DNA of 64,000 nucleotides from Gemmatimonadetes bacterium SCN 70-22 (lineage in GTDB: Bacteria; Gemmatimonadota; Gemmatimonadetes; Gemmatimonadales; Gemmatimonadaceae): contig MEDZ01000003.1 of the NCBI GenBank assembly GCA_001724275.1, positions 219,230 through 283,229 of the forward strand, written 5' to 3'. The notes beneath the pieces are model-generated. The model searched no databases, was not told the origin of the DNA, and worked only from the letters and a program-made list of their open reading frames with translations. The position numbers and the translations under genes are program-made. Shown piece after piece: positions 8,809 to 18,110 of this stretch; within the stretch, counting starts at the first letter, position 1; each line of letters opens with the position of its first letter.

Positions 8809-11800
8809 TCAGAACGCGACGTTGAGTCGAAGGATGAAGTAGGTCGGGACGGGCATGGCCTGGAAGTCGCTCGGGAGCGACGACGTGGAGCCCACGTCGG
8901 AGTTGCTCTCGGGGTCGAGGCCGCTGTAGTCGGTCCAGAGCTTGAGGTTGCGGGCGGCGAAATTGAGGCTTACGTCCTTGGCCCCCCAGGCGCGCGACGT
9001 GAGCGACCGCGGAATCAGCCAGTTGGCCGATAGCTCGCGGAAGCGGACGAAGTCGGCCTTCTCCATGAAGCCCGCCTGGGTACGCGAGGCGTGCTCACGC
9101 ACCGCGACCGCGCGAGCCTGCTGCCAGAGTGGCGCCGTCCGGTCGTACGCGCCGTAGCAGTTGTTGCGGCTTCCGCAGCGGATGCGTTCGGTCCCGTTCA
9201 GCAGGTAATGCCCGCCCTTGTAGTCGAAGAGCGCCGTGACGCGGAGCTGCTTCTTGAACAGCTCGATGCTGTTGGTGAGGACGGCTTCGTAGCGAGGCAT
9301 CGAATAGCCGACGAAGGTGTTGGAGTCGTCGACCGTGATCTCGGAGAGGGTGAGGATGCCGTCGCCGTTGGCGTCGTTGTAGCCCGTGATCTTCCGTTGC
9401 CAATAGCCGAAGAGCGGGTAGCCGGGTTGGTTGCGAGTGGTGGTCCCGACTTGCGGTGCCAGCGGGCGCCCCTGCGCGTCCCTGCCGAGCGTCAGCAGTT
9501 CGTTGTCGTTGGTGGAACCGTTGATGGAGGCGTTCCAGGTGATGCGGCGGTTGTCGACGACCAGCGCATTGAGGAGCACCTCGAGCCCGCTGTTGCGTAC
9601 CGAGCCGAGGTTGGCGCGCTGGCTGGAGTTGCCGGTACCCAGTGAGGGCGGGACGACGGCGCCGACCAGGGCGTCCTTGGTGAGCTTGCGGTAGTAGGTC
9701 ACCTCGAGCGAGGCGCGGTCGTTGAAGAGGCGTGAATCGAAGCCTCCCTCGAACTCGGTCGCGCGCTCGGGCTTGAGAACGTCGTTTCCGAGCGAGGTGA
9801 ACGTGACACCGGGCTGGTCCAGGGCTGCGACGTTCGACGTGGTCGGCGAGTAGTAGCGCAGGGCGTCGTTCGGTCCTGGCTGCACCCCGGAGGCGCCATA
9901 GGCCGAGCGCAGGCGGAACTGGCTGAGCCACGAAGACCTGGGGAACCAGGGTTCATCCGAGATCACGTAGGACGCGCTGAACTTCGGGTAGTAGACGCGC
10001 TGGAAATCGGTGCCGAAGGCGCTGTTCTGGTCGGAGCGCACGGCGGCGGTGAGGAAGAGACGGTCGCGAAGGGCGACCTGCTCTTCGAGGAAGACGCCGA
10101 AGGTCTTGTTGCGGTCGAACGAGGCGTCGGCCGACTTGGTGGCGCCGCCGTCGATGGTCGTGGCGCCCGGCGTGAGGTTCGACGAGCCGGCGCCGTTGCG
10201 GTCGAAGGTGTTGTTCACCCACTGCGTCCCGACCGACGTGCGCGAGGTAACGGCGGTGAAGGGGGTGAAGGTGGCGGTGGCGATGCCGTTCAGCGTGATG
10301 GTGCGGAAGTTGGTGCGGTCGTCCTGGACGAAGCCCTGGCGCACGGTGCCGACGTCGGCGCACGTCCCGCGGCGGCAGAGCTCCTGGTCGATGCGCCCGA
10401 TGAAGTCGACGCCGGCGTCGGCGCGGACCGACAGCCAGCTCATGGGACGATAGTTGACGTTCGTCGAACCCATGTACCGATTGATGTACTGCGTGACCTC
10501 CATCTGGAACGACTCGGCCGGGGTGTTGGCCCGATAGCCGTGCAGGTCGAAGCCGAGCGTGCTGATGCGCCCCAGCTCGTAGCCCGGGCCGCCGAAGGCG
10601 TTGGAGAGAAGGCCGTAGGCGTTGTTGTCGTTCTGCGGGAGCCGGTTGGCGAGCGTGATGTAGCCCGAGGAGAACTGCGCGTCGAGCTTGGGACTGAGCG
10701 CGGCGTCGAGGTTGGCGCGGAAGGTCCCGCGCTTGAGCGCGTTCGGGGTGGCCCACTGGTCGAGGATCTTGATGTTCAGCGTGTCGAGACGCTGGCGGTC
10801 GAAGTCGGGGATCTTGAGGATCCCCTCCTCGTTCTCGTACTGCCCGCTGACGAAGTAGCGCAGCTGCTGCACGCCGCCCGACACCTGCAACCCGGCGACC
10901 TGACGGCTCCCGGTCCCCAGGGGGGTGGTGCGGTCGTTGTCGAAGAGATTGAACTTGCTGAGCGAATCGGCGAGGCAGAGGCCGCTCGAGACTTGCGTGA
11001 GCGACGTGTTCCGGCAGTTGCGTGTGGAGCCGGTGGGGGCGTGCCCCCAGAGGGTGTACGCCGTGGGCCAGGTATTGCGGTCCTGGATGAGTCCGGTCTC
11101 GCCGAAGACGTTGTAGCGCGTCGTCCCGGCGCGACCGCGCTTGGTGGTGATCACGATGACGCCGTTCGACGCGTCGGTGCCGTAGAGCGTCGCAGCTGAC
11201 GGCCCTTTCACGATTTCGATGCTCTCGATCTCGGAGGGATTGATGTCCTGGGCGCGGCTCTGGGCGGCGCCGCCCGTGAAGATGTTACCCGAGATGGAGC
11301 CGTTGTCGGAGCGCATGCGCACGCCGTCGATCACGTAGATCGGGTCGTTCACGAGCGAGATCGAGTTGACGCCGCGGATGCGGATGCGGGCGCCGACACC
11401 GGTCGCATTGCCGGGCATGACCTGCACGCCGGGCGATTGCGCCACGAGGAGCGAGGCCACGTCGGTGACGGGCGCCGTGGCCGTGCGCTGGGTGACGTCG
11501 ACGGAGGTGACGGAGTTGCCGAGCTCGACGCGCCGCTGCTCGCCCGTGGCCGTGGTGACCACCTCGGCGAGCTTGATGACCGCCTGCGCCATGTCGAAAT
11601 CGACCGTGACGTCTTGCCCGGCGGCAAGCGTCACCGACTTCTTCTGTTCGGTGTAGCCGACACGAAGCACACGCAGGTCGTACGTCCCCGCGGGGACGTT
11701 GCGCAACGTGTAGCGCCCGTCCGCACCGGTGGACGCGAAGAGCGCCGTGCCGACGACGATGACGCGCGACTCCGGGAGCGCTTCGCCGGTACCCTGCGCC

Positions 11801-11919
11801 ACCACGCGACCGGTGATCGTGCCGCCCTGGGCGACGGCGACGCTGCTCACCAGCGTGAGGAGTGCGGAGGCGGCGAGGAGAGCGCGCAATGACGCTCGAG
11901 CCTGACCGAGGACACCCAT
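8809..11919 (-). CDS. susC: SusC/RagA family TonB-linked outer-membrane receptor
   Basis: 1036 residues, normal for the family. Order: signal peptide (LLAASALLTLVSSVAVAQ), a carboxypeptidase-regulatory-like beta domain (about 33-115, GTITGRVVAQGTGEALPESRV), a plug domain with the SusC signature RIRGVNSISLVNDPIYVIDGVR (split around residue 190), then a 22-strand type barrel ending in FILRLNVAF with a C-terminal Phe. It imports large oligomers across the outer membrane with TonB energy, capped by the SusD protein encoded just downstream. A ribosome site GGAGAT precedes the ATG. The peptidases around it suggest peptides rather than glycans as substrate, but that is inference. Confidence 0.93.
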   Translation of the reverse strand: MGVLGQARASLRALLAASALLTLVSSVAVAQGGTITGRVVAQGTGEALPESRVIVVGTALFASTGADGRYTLRNVPAGTYDLRVLRVGYTEQKKSVTLAAGQDVTVDFDMAQAVIKLAEVVTTATGEQRRVELGNSVTSVDVTQRTATAPVTDVASLLVAQSPGVQVMPGNATGVGARIRIRGVNSISLVNDPIYVIDGVRMRSDNGSISGNIFTGGAAQSRAQDINPSEIESIEIVKGPSAATLYGTDASNGVIVITTKRGRAGTTRYNVFGETGLIQDRNTWPTAYTLWGHAPTGSTRNCRNTSLTQVSSGLCLADSLSKFNLFDNDRTTPLGTGSRQVAGLQVSGGVQQLRYFVSGQYENEEGILKIPDFDRQRLDTLNIKILDQWATPNALKRGTFRANLDAALSPKLDAQFSSGYITLANRLPQNDNNAYGLLSNAFGGPGYELGRISTLGFDLHGYRANTPAESFQMEVTQYINRYMGSTNVNYRPMSWLSVRADAGVDFIGRIDQELCRRGTCADVGTVRQGFVQDDRTNFRTITLNGIATATFTPFTAVTSRTSVGTQWVNNTFDRNGAGSSNLTPGATTIDGGATKSADASFDRNKTFGVFLEEQVALRDRLFLTAAVRSDQNSAFGTDFQRVYYPKFSASYVISDEPWFPRSSWLSQFRLRSAYGASGVQPGPNDALRYYSPTTSNVAALDQPGVTFTSLGNDVLKPERATEFEGGFDSRLFNDRASLEVTYYRKLTKDALVGAVVPPSLGTGNSSQRANLGSVRNSGLEVLLNALVVDNRRITWNASINGSTNDNELLTLGRDAQGRPLAPQVGTTTRNQPGYPLFGYWQRKITGYNDANGDGILTLSEITVDDSNTFVGYSMPRYEAVLTNSIELFKKQLRVTALFDYKGGHYLLNGTERIRCGSRNNCYGAYDRTAPLWQQARAVAVREHASRTQAGFMEKADFVRFRELSANWLIPRSLTSRAWGAKDVSLNFAARNLKLWTDYSGLDPESNSDVGSTSSLPSDFQAMPVPTYFILRLNVAF

Positions 11920-12193
11920 GGTGGATCTCCGAAGAAATGTGGATGACAGGCGACGACCGACTGGCCGCCCTGTCGGTTCCGCGCGCGTGGCGCCGAGGCG
12001 CCGCGCCGCGGCGTGCCGCCGCGTGCGGAAGAGGGCGGGCCAACATACGGCGGACGGCTGGTCGCGGGAAGCACTCGTCGTGCCGGGACCTCATCAATCG
12101 GAACACGAGTGCACCATGGGGTAGGAATGAGAGCATGCGGGCGCGGTCGGCGGGTCGTGGCTTCCCCCTTCTGCCCGACGGGCGCGTGCGCGC

Positions 12194-12235
12194 CGCGCGG
12201 GGTCGAACGTGAGTTCGGCCCCGCGCGTTCTTTCT
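12194..12235 (+). terminator. 15-bp hairpin with GTGA loop and T-rich tail, leader attenuator or end of a small RNA
   Basis: Arms 12194-12208 and 12213-12227 pair over 15 bp with one G-T wobble. The loop is GTGA, a GNRA-type tetraloop, and the stem is followed directly by TTCTTTCT on the plus strand. It is the best intrinsic-terminator shape in the window, yet no plus-strand gene lies upstream of it within the intergenic region. It could end a short leader transcript (attenuation of the gene at 12300) or a small RNA. Confidence 0.6.
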
Positions 12236-12267
12236 CACGGTGCTGTAGCTTCGCCCGTGCGCCCACC

Positions 12268-12291
12268 CCACTCCCGCTCCCACTCCCGCTC
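12268..12291. repeat. Two tandem copies of a 12-bp pyrimidine-rich unit
   Basis: The unit CCACTCCCGCTC occurs at 12268-12279 and 12280-12291, and a further CC follows. It lies 8 bp before the ATG of the amidohydrolase, where a purine-rich ribosome site would be expected, so that gene lacks a usual Shine-Dalgarno sequence. Confidence 0.7.
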
Positions 12292-12299
12292 CCGATCGC

Positions 12300-13883
12300 A
12301 TGCTTCGCCAGAATTGCCGGGCCATCTCGCTGGTTTTCCTCGCCCTCCTGTCACCGCCGGCCACGATCGACGCCCAGGCGCCGGGGCGCGCCGACCTGCT
12401 CATCCGTGGCGGAACGGTGATCGATGGGACCGGGAGCGCGGCTCGCGTCGCTGACGTCGCCATCACGGGCGATCGCATCACCTTCGTGGGCGATGCGCGC
12501 CGGCAGGGAGTGCAGGGAGGGCGCGAGATGGATGCGCGCGGGCTCATCGTCGCCCCCGGCTTCATCGACCCGCACACGCACACCTACGGAGACCTGCAGA
12601 GCGACCGGGCCGAGCGTCGGATGAACGCCCCCTACCTCATGCAGGGGGTGACGACCGTGGTCGCGGGAAGCGACGGGGGAGGCCCGGTGGACGTGGCCGA
12701 CCACTTCGCGCGGTGGGAGCAGCGCGGGATCGGCACCAATGCCGCGCTGTTCGTCGGCTTCGGGACGGTGCGCGGCAAGGTACTGGGGATGTCATCGGCG
12801 GCGCCCAACGTGGACCAGCTCTCGCTCATGAAGGCGATGGTCGGGAAGGGGGTCGACGAGGGGGCGCTGGGGCTGAGCACGGGGCTGTACTACGCACCAC
12901 AGAGCTACGCAACGACCGAGGAGGTCATCGCCGTCGCCCGCGAGGCCGCGTCGCGCGGCGGCCTGTACGATTCCCACATGCGCGACGAGAGCTCGTACAC
13001 GATCGGCCTGCTGGGGTCGATCCGCGAGATCCTCCGCATCGGCAAGGAGGCTGGCCTACCGGTCCACATCGCCCACATCAAGGCGTTAGGCATAGATGTC
13101 TGGGGGCAGAGCGACAGCGTGATCGCCCTGGTGAACCGCGCCCGCCGGGACGGGCAGCGGGTGACGGCGGACCAGTACCCGTACACCGCCAGCGGGACGG
13201 CGGTCGGGGCATCGCTGCTCCCCCGCTGGGCGGAGGCGGGGGGGCGCGACTCGCTGCGCGCGCGGATCACGAATCCGGAGTACCGCGATCGCCTGGTGGC
13301 GGAGATGCAGAACAACCTGCGCCGCCGTGGCGGGGCCAAGTCGCTCCTGATCACGGGGGGGCGCGACCGGTCGCTGGTGGGGAAGACGCTCGACGACATC
13401 GCCAGGGCGCGCAATGCGGACCCGATCCTCACCGCGCTGGAGATCATCATGAACGGCGATGCCGGCGTCGCGTCGTTCAACATGAACGAGGACGACATCG
13501 TCCGCTTCATGCGCGAGCCGTGGGTGTTCACGGGTTCGGATGGCTCCGACGGACATCCGCGCAAGTACGGGACCTATCCGCACAAGCTGCGGGAGTATGT
13601 CCTGGCACGGAAGGTCCTCACCATGGAGCAGATGGTGCAGCGGTCGAGTCGCGAGGTGGCGCTGGCGCTCGGGATGGGAGAGCGCGGGACCCTGGCGCCG
13701 GGGTACATGGCCGACGTGATCGTCTTCGACACGGCGAAGGTCGCCGACCGCGCCACGTACGAGCACCCCGAGTTGCTGGCCGAGGGGATGCAGTACGTGA
13801 TCGTCAACGGGAAGCTGGCGGTCAGCGAGGGGAAGCTGACCGGGGCGCTGGCGGGACGCCCGGTGCGGAGGGCGAAGCCGTAA
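12300..13883 (+). CDS. Secreted N-acyl-D-amino-acid deacylase-type amidohydrolase
   Basis: 527 residues with a signal peptide (AISLVFLALLSPPATIDAQ). It belongs to the amidohydrolase superfamily, D-aminoacylase branch. Seen: the entry strand ADLLIRGGTVIDGTG, the metal motif PGFIDPHTHTYGD, SHMRDESS, HIAHIKALG, and the late motif TGSDGSDGHPRKYGTYP carrying the catalytic Asp. The C-terminal beta part reads GTLAPGYMADVIVFD. Such enzymes release D-amino acids or dipeptides from N-acylated forms. The HIAHIKALG stretch uses a rare TTA codon inside a CGTTAGGC motif (13084-13091). The next gene starts 10 bp downstream, so the two probably form an operon. Confidence 0.88.
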   Translation: MLRQNCRAISLVFLALLSPPATIDAQAPGRADLLIRGGTVIDGTGSAARVADVAITGDRITFVGDARRQGVQGGREMDARGLIVAPGFIDPHTHTYGDLQSDRAERRMNAPYLMQGVTTVVAGSDGGGPVDVADHFARWEQRGIGTNAALFVGFGTVRGKVLGMSSAAPNVDQLSLMKAMVGKGVDEGALGLSTGLYYAPQSYATTEEVIAVAREAASRGGLYDSHMRDESSYTIGLLGSIREILRIGKEAGLPVHIAHIKALGIDVWGQSDSVIALVNRARRDGQRVTADQYPYTASGTAVGASLLPRWAEAGGRDSLRARITNPEYRDRLVAEMQNNLRRRGGAKSLLITGGRDRSLVGKTLDDIARARNADPILTALEIIMNGDAGVASFNMNEDDIVRFMREPWVFTGSDGSDGHPRKYGTYPHKLREYVLARKVLTMEQMVQRSSREVALALGMGERGTLAPGYMADVIVFDTAKVADRATYEHPELLAEGMQYVIVNGKLAVSEGKLTGALAGRPVRRAKP

Positions 13884-13893
13884 CTTCCGGGGC

Positions 13894-16809
13894 ATGACGC
13901 CTCGTTTCCGCGCGGCTCCCTTGCCTCGGTCGTCCCGTCGCACGCGCGTCGTGCGGGGGCGGCTCCTGACGGTACTGGCCCTCGTCACCGCGCTGGCTGT
14001 GGGGGCACGGAGCGCCCGGGCGCAGGTTCCGATCCTCTACGCGCTCTCCGCGCAGCAGAATCCTCCGGGGATCCACTGGCGGCGCATCGACACGCCGCAC
14101 TTCACCGTTGTCTTTCCGCAGGTGCTCGACCGCGAGGCGCAACGGGCGGCCACGCTGCTGGAGCGGGCGTACGAGCCGCTGACTCGGTCGCTCGCCAGCC
14201 GGCCCGAGCGGATCCCCGTCGTGCTCAACAGCAGCTCGATGATGTCCAATGGCTTCGTGGCGTGGGGGCCGCGCCGTTCGCAGTGGTATGCGATGCCCAA
14301 CACCACGGTGGACATGATGGGGCCGGTGGAGTGGTATTCGCTCCTTGCGGTGCACGAAGGGCGCCACATCGTGCAGGAACGCGCGGTCCGTACCGGGATC
14401 ATCGGCATTCTCTCGCGACTCTTCGGCGACAACACGACGGCGTTCTTCGGCGGGGCGTTGTACTTCCCGGCGTGGTTCTGGGAAGGGGATGCGGTGGGGA
14501 TGGAGACCGCGCTCACCGCCGACGGCCGCGGGCGGCAGCCCAGCTTCGGGCAACGCATCCGCGCGCTCACGCTCGATGGGCGTCGCTATCCGTACTACCC
14601 GGCGTGGCAGGGATCCTACCGCACGTACTACCCCGATTGGTACGAGCTCGGCTACGCCCTCACGACGCACGTCCGCCGCACCTACGGCGATTCGGCCTGG
14701 CGACGCGTCATCGAGCGGGCGGCACGGAACCCCATCGCTCCGCAGGCGCTGGGCAGGGCGCTGGAGCGCGAGACGGGGCGGACGCTGGTGGAGCTGCATG
14801 GCGACGCGGCCAGGACGCTCGATTCACTGTGGCGCATGCAGCAGGCCACGATCGTCGAAACGCCGGCGCGCGTCCAGAATCATTCCGCGGCCGACTACCG
14901 CGAGTTCACGCTGCCGCAGTACGCCGCCGACGGGAGCATCATCGCCCTGTACCAGGACCTCGCCACCACCAAGCGGCTGGTACGTATCCGCAACGGGTCG
15001 GTCGAGGTGCTGCACGCCACCATCGGTCTCTATGGCGAGCTGCAATTCCAGGTGCGGGGCAAGACCGTCGTCTGGAGCGAGTACGAGGTGTCGCCGCGCT
15101 GGGGAGAAGAGAGCTACCTGGTGGTCAAGACGCTCGACCTGGAGTCGCGCACCGTGCGGCGCCTTACCGACCGGTCGCGCTACTTCGCCCCCGCGTTGTC
15201 TCCCGACGGCGCGCGCATCGCGGCCGTGCACTTCTCGCCCTCGCGCGAGGCGCGGATCGCCGTGCTGGACGCCGTGACCGGCGCCGAGCTCCGCCGCTTG
15301 CCTAACGAAGCGGGGCACTTCCTGGTGACCCCGGCGTGGGCCCCCGATGGGCGGGCGCTGTATGTCGTCGCGGTCGACGCGTCGAGGGGCAACGCGCTGG
15401 TGCGCCTGCGGCTCGACGGGTCGCCGGCCGATACGCTCATCCCCTTCACCCACGCGACCATCTCTCGGCCGGTGGCGACGGCGACCCACGTCTACTTCGG
15501 GAGCACGCGATCCGGGGTGGACAACATTCATGCGCTCGACCTCGCGACGGGAGCCATTCTGCAGGTCACCTCGCGACGGTTGGGGGCCATGTGGCCGAGC
15601 GTCTCGCCCGGGGGCGACTCGCTCACCTTCAGCGACTACTCGGTTCACGGCTACGACGTGGCGACGATGGCGCTCGACTCCTCGCGTTTCACTCCCGTGA
15701 CGCTTGGCGCCGCCCCGACTCCACCGTTCGCCGCAGCACTGCAGGGGCAGGAGCGCGACGGCAACCTCCTCGACGCCCTCCCCGCAGGGGGATGGGCGTC
15801 GCGCCCCTTCACCGGCTGGTCGCGCCTGTTCGACTTCCACTCGCTCTCCCTTGCCCCCACGAGCGATGGGGTGAACACGGGGCTCGCCTTCGAGTCGCGC
15901 AACCTCTTGAACACGCTGGGCGTGATCATCGGCCCGACGTTCAACACGAACGAGGGCACGCTCGCCCTCGAGGGAGGGGTGAGCTACGCGGGGCTCCCCG
16001 TCATCGCCGACGTTTCCGGGCGGCTCGGGACGCGCGCCTCCACCTTCAGCGATACGCTCGGGGCGCAGCAGGTGTACACCTGGCGCGAGCGGTCCGCGGT
16101 CGCGAGGTTCCGCCTTCCCCTCACCCGCCTGCGCGGGCAGGTGCGCCAGTCGCTGGTGGCGAGCGCCGCCCTGGGACGCACGCACATCGGGGAGCAGCCG
16201 GTCGCCTTCCGATTCGAGAACGGGAATGGGGACTTCGGGACGGCCCGCTACACCCTTACCGCGTCGACCGTGCGCGCCGCGCCCCACCGGGCGCTGTATC
16301 CCGTCGGCGCGGTGCTCAACGCGGTGTACTCCCACACGCCGTTCGGCGGCGACTACAGTTCGCACCAGGTATCGCTCAGCGGGGCCGCGTACCTCCCCGG
16401 CCTTCGTCCCGAGCATGCCCTGGTGATCGACGCCGGTCGCGAGGACGAACGGCCGGGCAACTATCGCTTCTCGTCGTGGCTGCGATTCCCGCGCGGGTAC
16501 GAGACGCGATATCACGAGGCGCTCGTGCGGGGAGGGGCGACGTATCACCTGCCGCTCTTCTACCCGGATGCCGCGTTAGGCAACTGGCTCTACCTGCGGC
16601 GCGTGCAGGGCAACCTCTTCGGTGATGCCGGGGTGGGTGCGGCGCGTGATGGCACGCAGCGCGTGCGCTATCGCTCCGTCGGGAGCGAGGTCACGGTCGA
16701 CGTCTCGCCGTTCGGATTGCGTGCCACCGTGCGCCTCGGGGTGCGCGTGACGCGCACGCTGACGAATGGCGGGCGCACCGTGGCGGAGCCGGTCGTGATC
16801 GTACAGTGA
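13894..16809 (+). CDS. HExxH peptidase-like domain fused to a TolB-like propeller and a C-terminal beta-barrel
   Basis: 971 residues with a signal peptide ending ARAQ. Residues about 50-300 hold a gluzincin-like site: His154-Glu-Gly-Arg-His158 in LLAVHEGRHIVQ, and Glu197 in WFWEGDAVGME, 38 residues later, as the likely third zinc ligand. Residues about 320-620 are propeller blades (SPDGARIAAVHF, APDGRALYVV, SPGGDSLTFSD). The last 300 residues are alternating aromatic/glycine strands typical of an outer-membrane barrel (TGLAFESRNLL, NWLYLRRVQGNLFGDAG, RATVRLGVRV). A surface-anchored or barrel-tethered peptidase is the natural reading. I recognise no named family for the whole chain. A CGTTAGGC motif (16574-16581) again encodes Leu-Gly. 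Confidence 0.75.
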   Translation: MTPRFRAAPLPRSSRRTRVVRGRLLTVLALVTALAVGARSARAQVPILYALSAQQNPPGIHWRRIDTPHFTVVFPQVLDREAQRAATLLERAYEPLTRSLASRPERIPVVLNSSSMMSNGFVAWGPRRSQWYAMPNTTVDMMGPVEWYSLLAVHEGRHIVQERAVRTGIIGILSRLFGDNTTAFFGGALYFPAWFWEGDAVGMETALTADGRGRQPSFGQRIRALTLDGRRYPYYPAWQGSYRTYYPDWYELGYALTTHVRRTYGDSAWRRVIERAARNPIAPQALGRALERETGRTLVELHGDAARTLDSLWRMQQATIVETPARVQNHSAADYREFTLPQYAADGSIIALYQDLATTKRLVRIRNGSVEVLHATIGLYGELQFQVRGKTVVWSEYEVSPRWGEESYLVVKTLDLESRTVRRLTDRSRYFAPALSPDGARIAAVHFSPSREARIAVLDAVTGAELRRLPNEAGHFLVTPAWAPDGRALYVVAVDASRGNALVRLRLDGSPADTLIPFTHATISRPVATATHVYFGSTRSGVDNIHALDLATGAILQVTSRRLGAMWPSVSPGGDSLTFSDYSVHGYDVATMALDSSRFTPVTLGAAPTPPFAAALQGQERDGNLLDALPAGGWASRPFTGWSRLFDFHSLSLAPTSDGVNTGLAFESRNLLNTLGVIIGPTFNTNEGTLALEGGVSYAGLPVIADVSGRLGTRASTFSDTLGAQQVYTWRERSAVARFRLPLTRLRGQVRQSLVASAALGRTHIGEQPVAFRFENGNGDFGTARYTLTASTVRAAPHRALYPVGAVLNAVYSHTPFGGDYSSHQVSLSGAAYLPGLRPEHALVIDAGREDERPGNYRFSSWLRFPRGYETRYHEALVRGGATYHLPLFYPDAALGNWLYLRRVQGNLFGDAGVGAARDGTQRVRYRSVGSEVTVDVSPFGLRATVRLGVRVTRTLTNGGRTVAEPVVIVQ

Positions 16810-16841
16810 CCGAGAAGACGAGAAGACGAAGCGCGAGCGCG

Positions 16842-17972
16842 CTAGGGGGCGCGCGCCAGGCCGAACTGCCAGATGGTGCGGGAGTGGAATGAGCGGCCCG
16901 GGCGCAGGATCGTCTCCGGGAACTCCGGGTGATTGGGCGAGTCCGGGAAGTGCTGCGTCTCGAGGCAGAGGCCGGCGTGACGCCCGAAGCGACGCCCGTC
17001 GCGCCCCACGAGCGATCCGTCCAGGAAGTTGCCGGTGTACAGCTGCAAGCCCGGCTCGGTGGTGTGCACGTCGAGCGTGCGGCCGGTGAGCGGGTCGTGG
17101 AGGCGGGCCGCGTGCGCCAGGACGCCAGGACGCGCCGGACGATCCAACACGTAGTTGTGGTCGTACCCGCGCGCGATGGCCAGTTGCGGGTGGGCGTCGG
17201 CGATGCGCGCACCGACCGGTGTGGGCGACCGGAAATCGAAGGGCGTTCCAGCCACCGGCGCCAGTTCGCCGGTGGGAATGAGGGTCGCGTCGACCGGCGT
17301 ATAGCGGTCGGCGACGACGAGCAGCTCGTGCCCGAGCACGTCGCTGTGCCGAGCCCCCGCAAGGTTGAAGTAGGAATGCTGGGTGGGGTTGAATGGCGTG
17401 GCGCCGGACGACGTGGCGTAGTAGTCGATGACGACGCGATCGTCGTCATCCAGGAGGTAGCGCACGGCGAAGTGCACGTCGCCGGGGTAACCTTCCTCGC
17501 CGTCCGGGCTGGTCCGCGACAGGCGTACGCCTCGTCCTTCGCCCGTCGTGACCGCTCGCGCATCGTAGACGCGCTTGTCGAATCCGCGCACTCCGCCATG
17601 CAGGTGATTGGGCGGGTCATTGACGGCCAGCGTGCCGGTGGCACCCTCGACGATGAATTGCCCCCGTGCGATGCGGTTGGCGTACCGCCCCACCACGCAG
17701 CCGAGGTACGGCGACCGCTCGAGGTAGCCTTCCACATCCGCGAGCCCGAGGACGACGTCGTCGCGCACGCCGTCGCGGCCCGCCACCCGCAGCGACGTGA
17801 TCGTGGCCCCCAATGTGATGACGGTGAGAGCGGTCCCGCGCGCATTGACGATGTCGTAGGCGAAGACCACATCGCCGCCGGGCACGTGCCCCCACGGGTG
17901 GCGACGGACACCGGGAGAGCGGAGGTCGCGGGGAGCGAGCGTCGGAGGCACGTTCGTGCGTGGAGCGGACAA
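16842..17972 (-). CDS. galM: Aldose 1-epimerase
   Basis: 376 residues of the GalM family, which interconverts alpha and beta anomers of aldoses. Conserved segments are visible in order: GATITSLRV, the arginine-containing VGRYANRIA, NHLHGGVRGFDKRVYDA with the catalytic His, NPTQHSYFNLAG with the second His, and the catalytic Glu in GLCLETQHFPDSPNHPEFP. Length is normal and no signal peptide is seen, so it should act in the cytosol. It is divergent from a methyltransferase and convergent with the HExxH-barrel gene. Confidence 0.93.
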   Translation of the reverse strand: MSAPRTNVPPTLAPRDLRSPGVRRHPWGHVPGGDVVFAYDIVNARGTALTVITLGATITSLRVAGRDGVRDDVVLGLADVEGYLERSPYLGCVVGRYANRIARGQFIVEGATGTLAVNDPPNHLHGGVRGFDKRVYDARAVTTGEGRGVRLSRTSPDGEEGYPGDVHFAVRYLLDDDDRVVIDYYATSSGATPFNPTQHSYFNLAGARHSDVLGHELLVVADRYTPVDATLIPTGELAPVAGTPFDFRSPTPVGARIADAHPQLAIARGYDHNYVLDRPARPGVLAHAARLHDPLTGRTLDVHTTEPGLQLYTGNFLDGSLVGRDGRRFGRHAGLCLETQHFPDSPNHPEFPETILRPGRSFHSRTIWQFGLARAP

Positions 17973-18087
17973 GGTGGAGCAGGGAGGGGGGCGACGGCCT
18001 CTCCCAAGCTACCAGCACCTCCGTCGGGAAGCAGGAGGAGTCCCCTCGATCGCGTCACACGGAGCGGTGCAATTTCGTCGCTCCGCA

Positions 18088-18110
18088 CCCATGTTTCCCC
18101 CGAACATGGG
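18088..18110. promoter_or_regulatory. Perfect 8-bp inverted repeat, possible operator
   Basis: CCCATGTT (18088-18095) and AACATGGG (18103-18110) are perfect complements with a 7-base spacer. It lies between the divergent galM and methyltransferase genes, 31 bp before the methyltransferase start. A dimeric repressor site or a leader hairpin are both possible. Confidence 0.45.

Larger units (their letters stand above)
11920..12299 (+). promoter_or_regulatory. Divergent intergenic region between susC and the D-aminoacylase gene
   Basis: 380 bp without a credible gene. It must hold the divergent promoters, but no clear -35/-10 pair stands out. It contains a plus-strand terminator-like hairpin (12194-12227) and a 12-bp direct repeat directly before the plus-strand ATG (12268-12291). 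Short open frames here have no ribosome sites and read as arginine-rich low-complexity sequence. Confidence 0.4.

Noticed and set aside
11862-12212. 116-residue plus-strand frame in the susC/amidohydrolase intergenic region
   Set aside because: Arg-rich, no ribosome site, and it starts inside susC; treated as chance.
12178-12236. Possible tRNA from the strong stem near 12200
   Set aside because: No cloverleaf arms, no T-loop consensus and no CCA-type end; a simple hairpin explains it.
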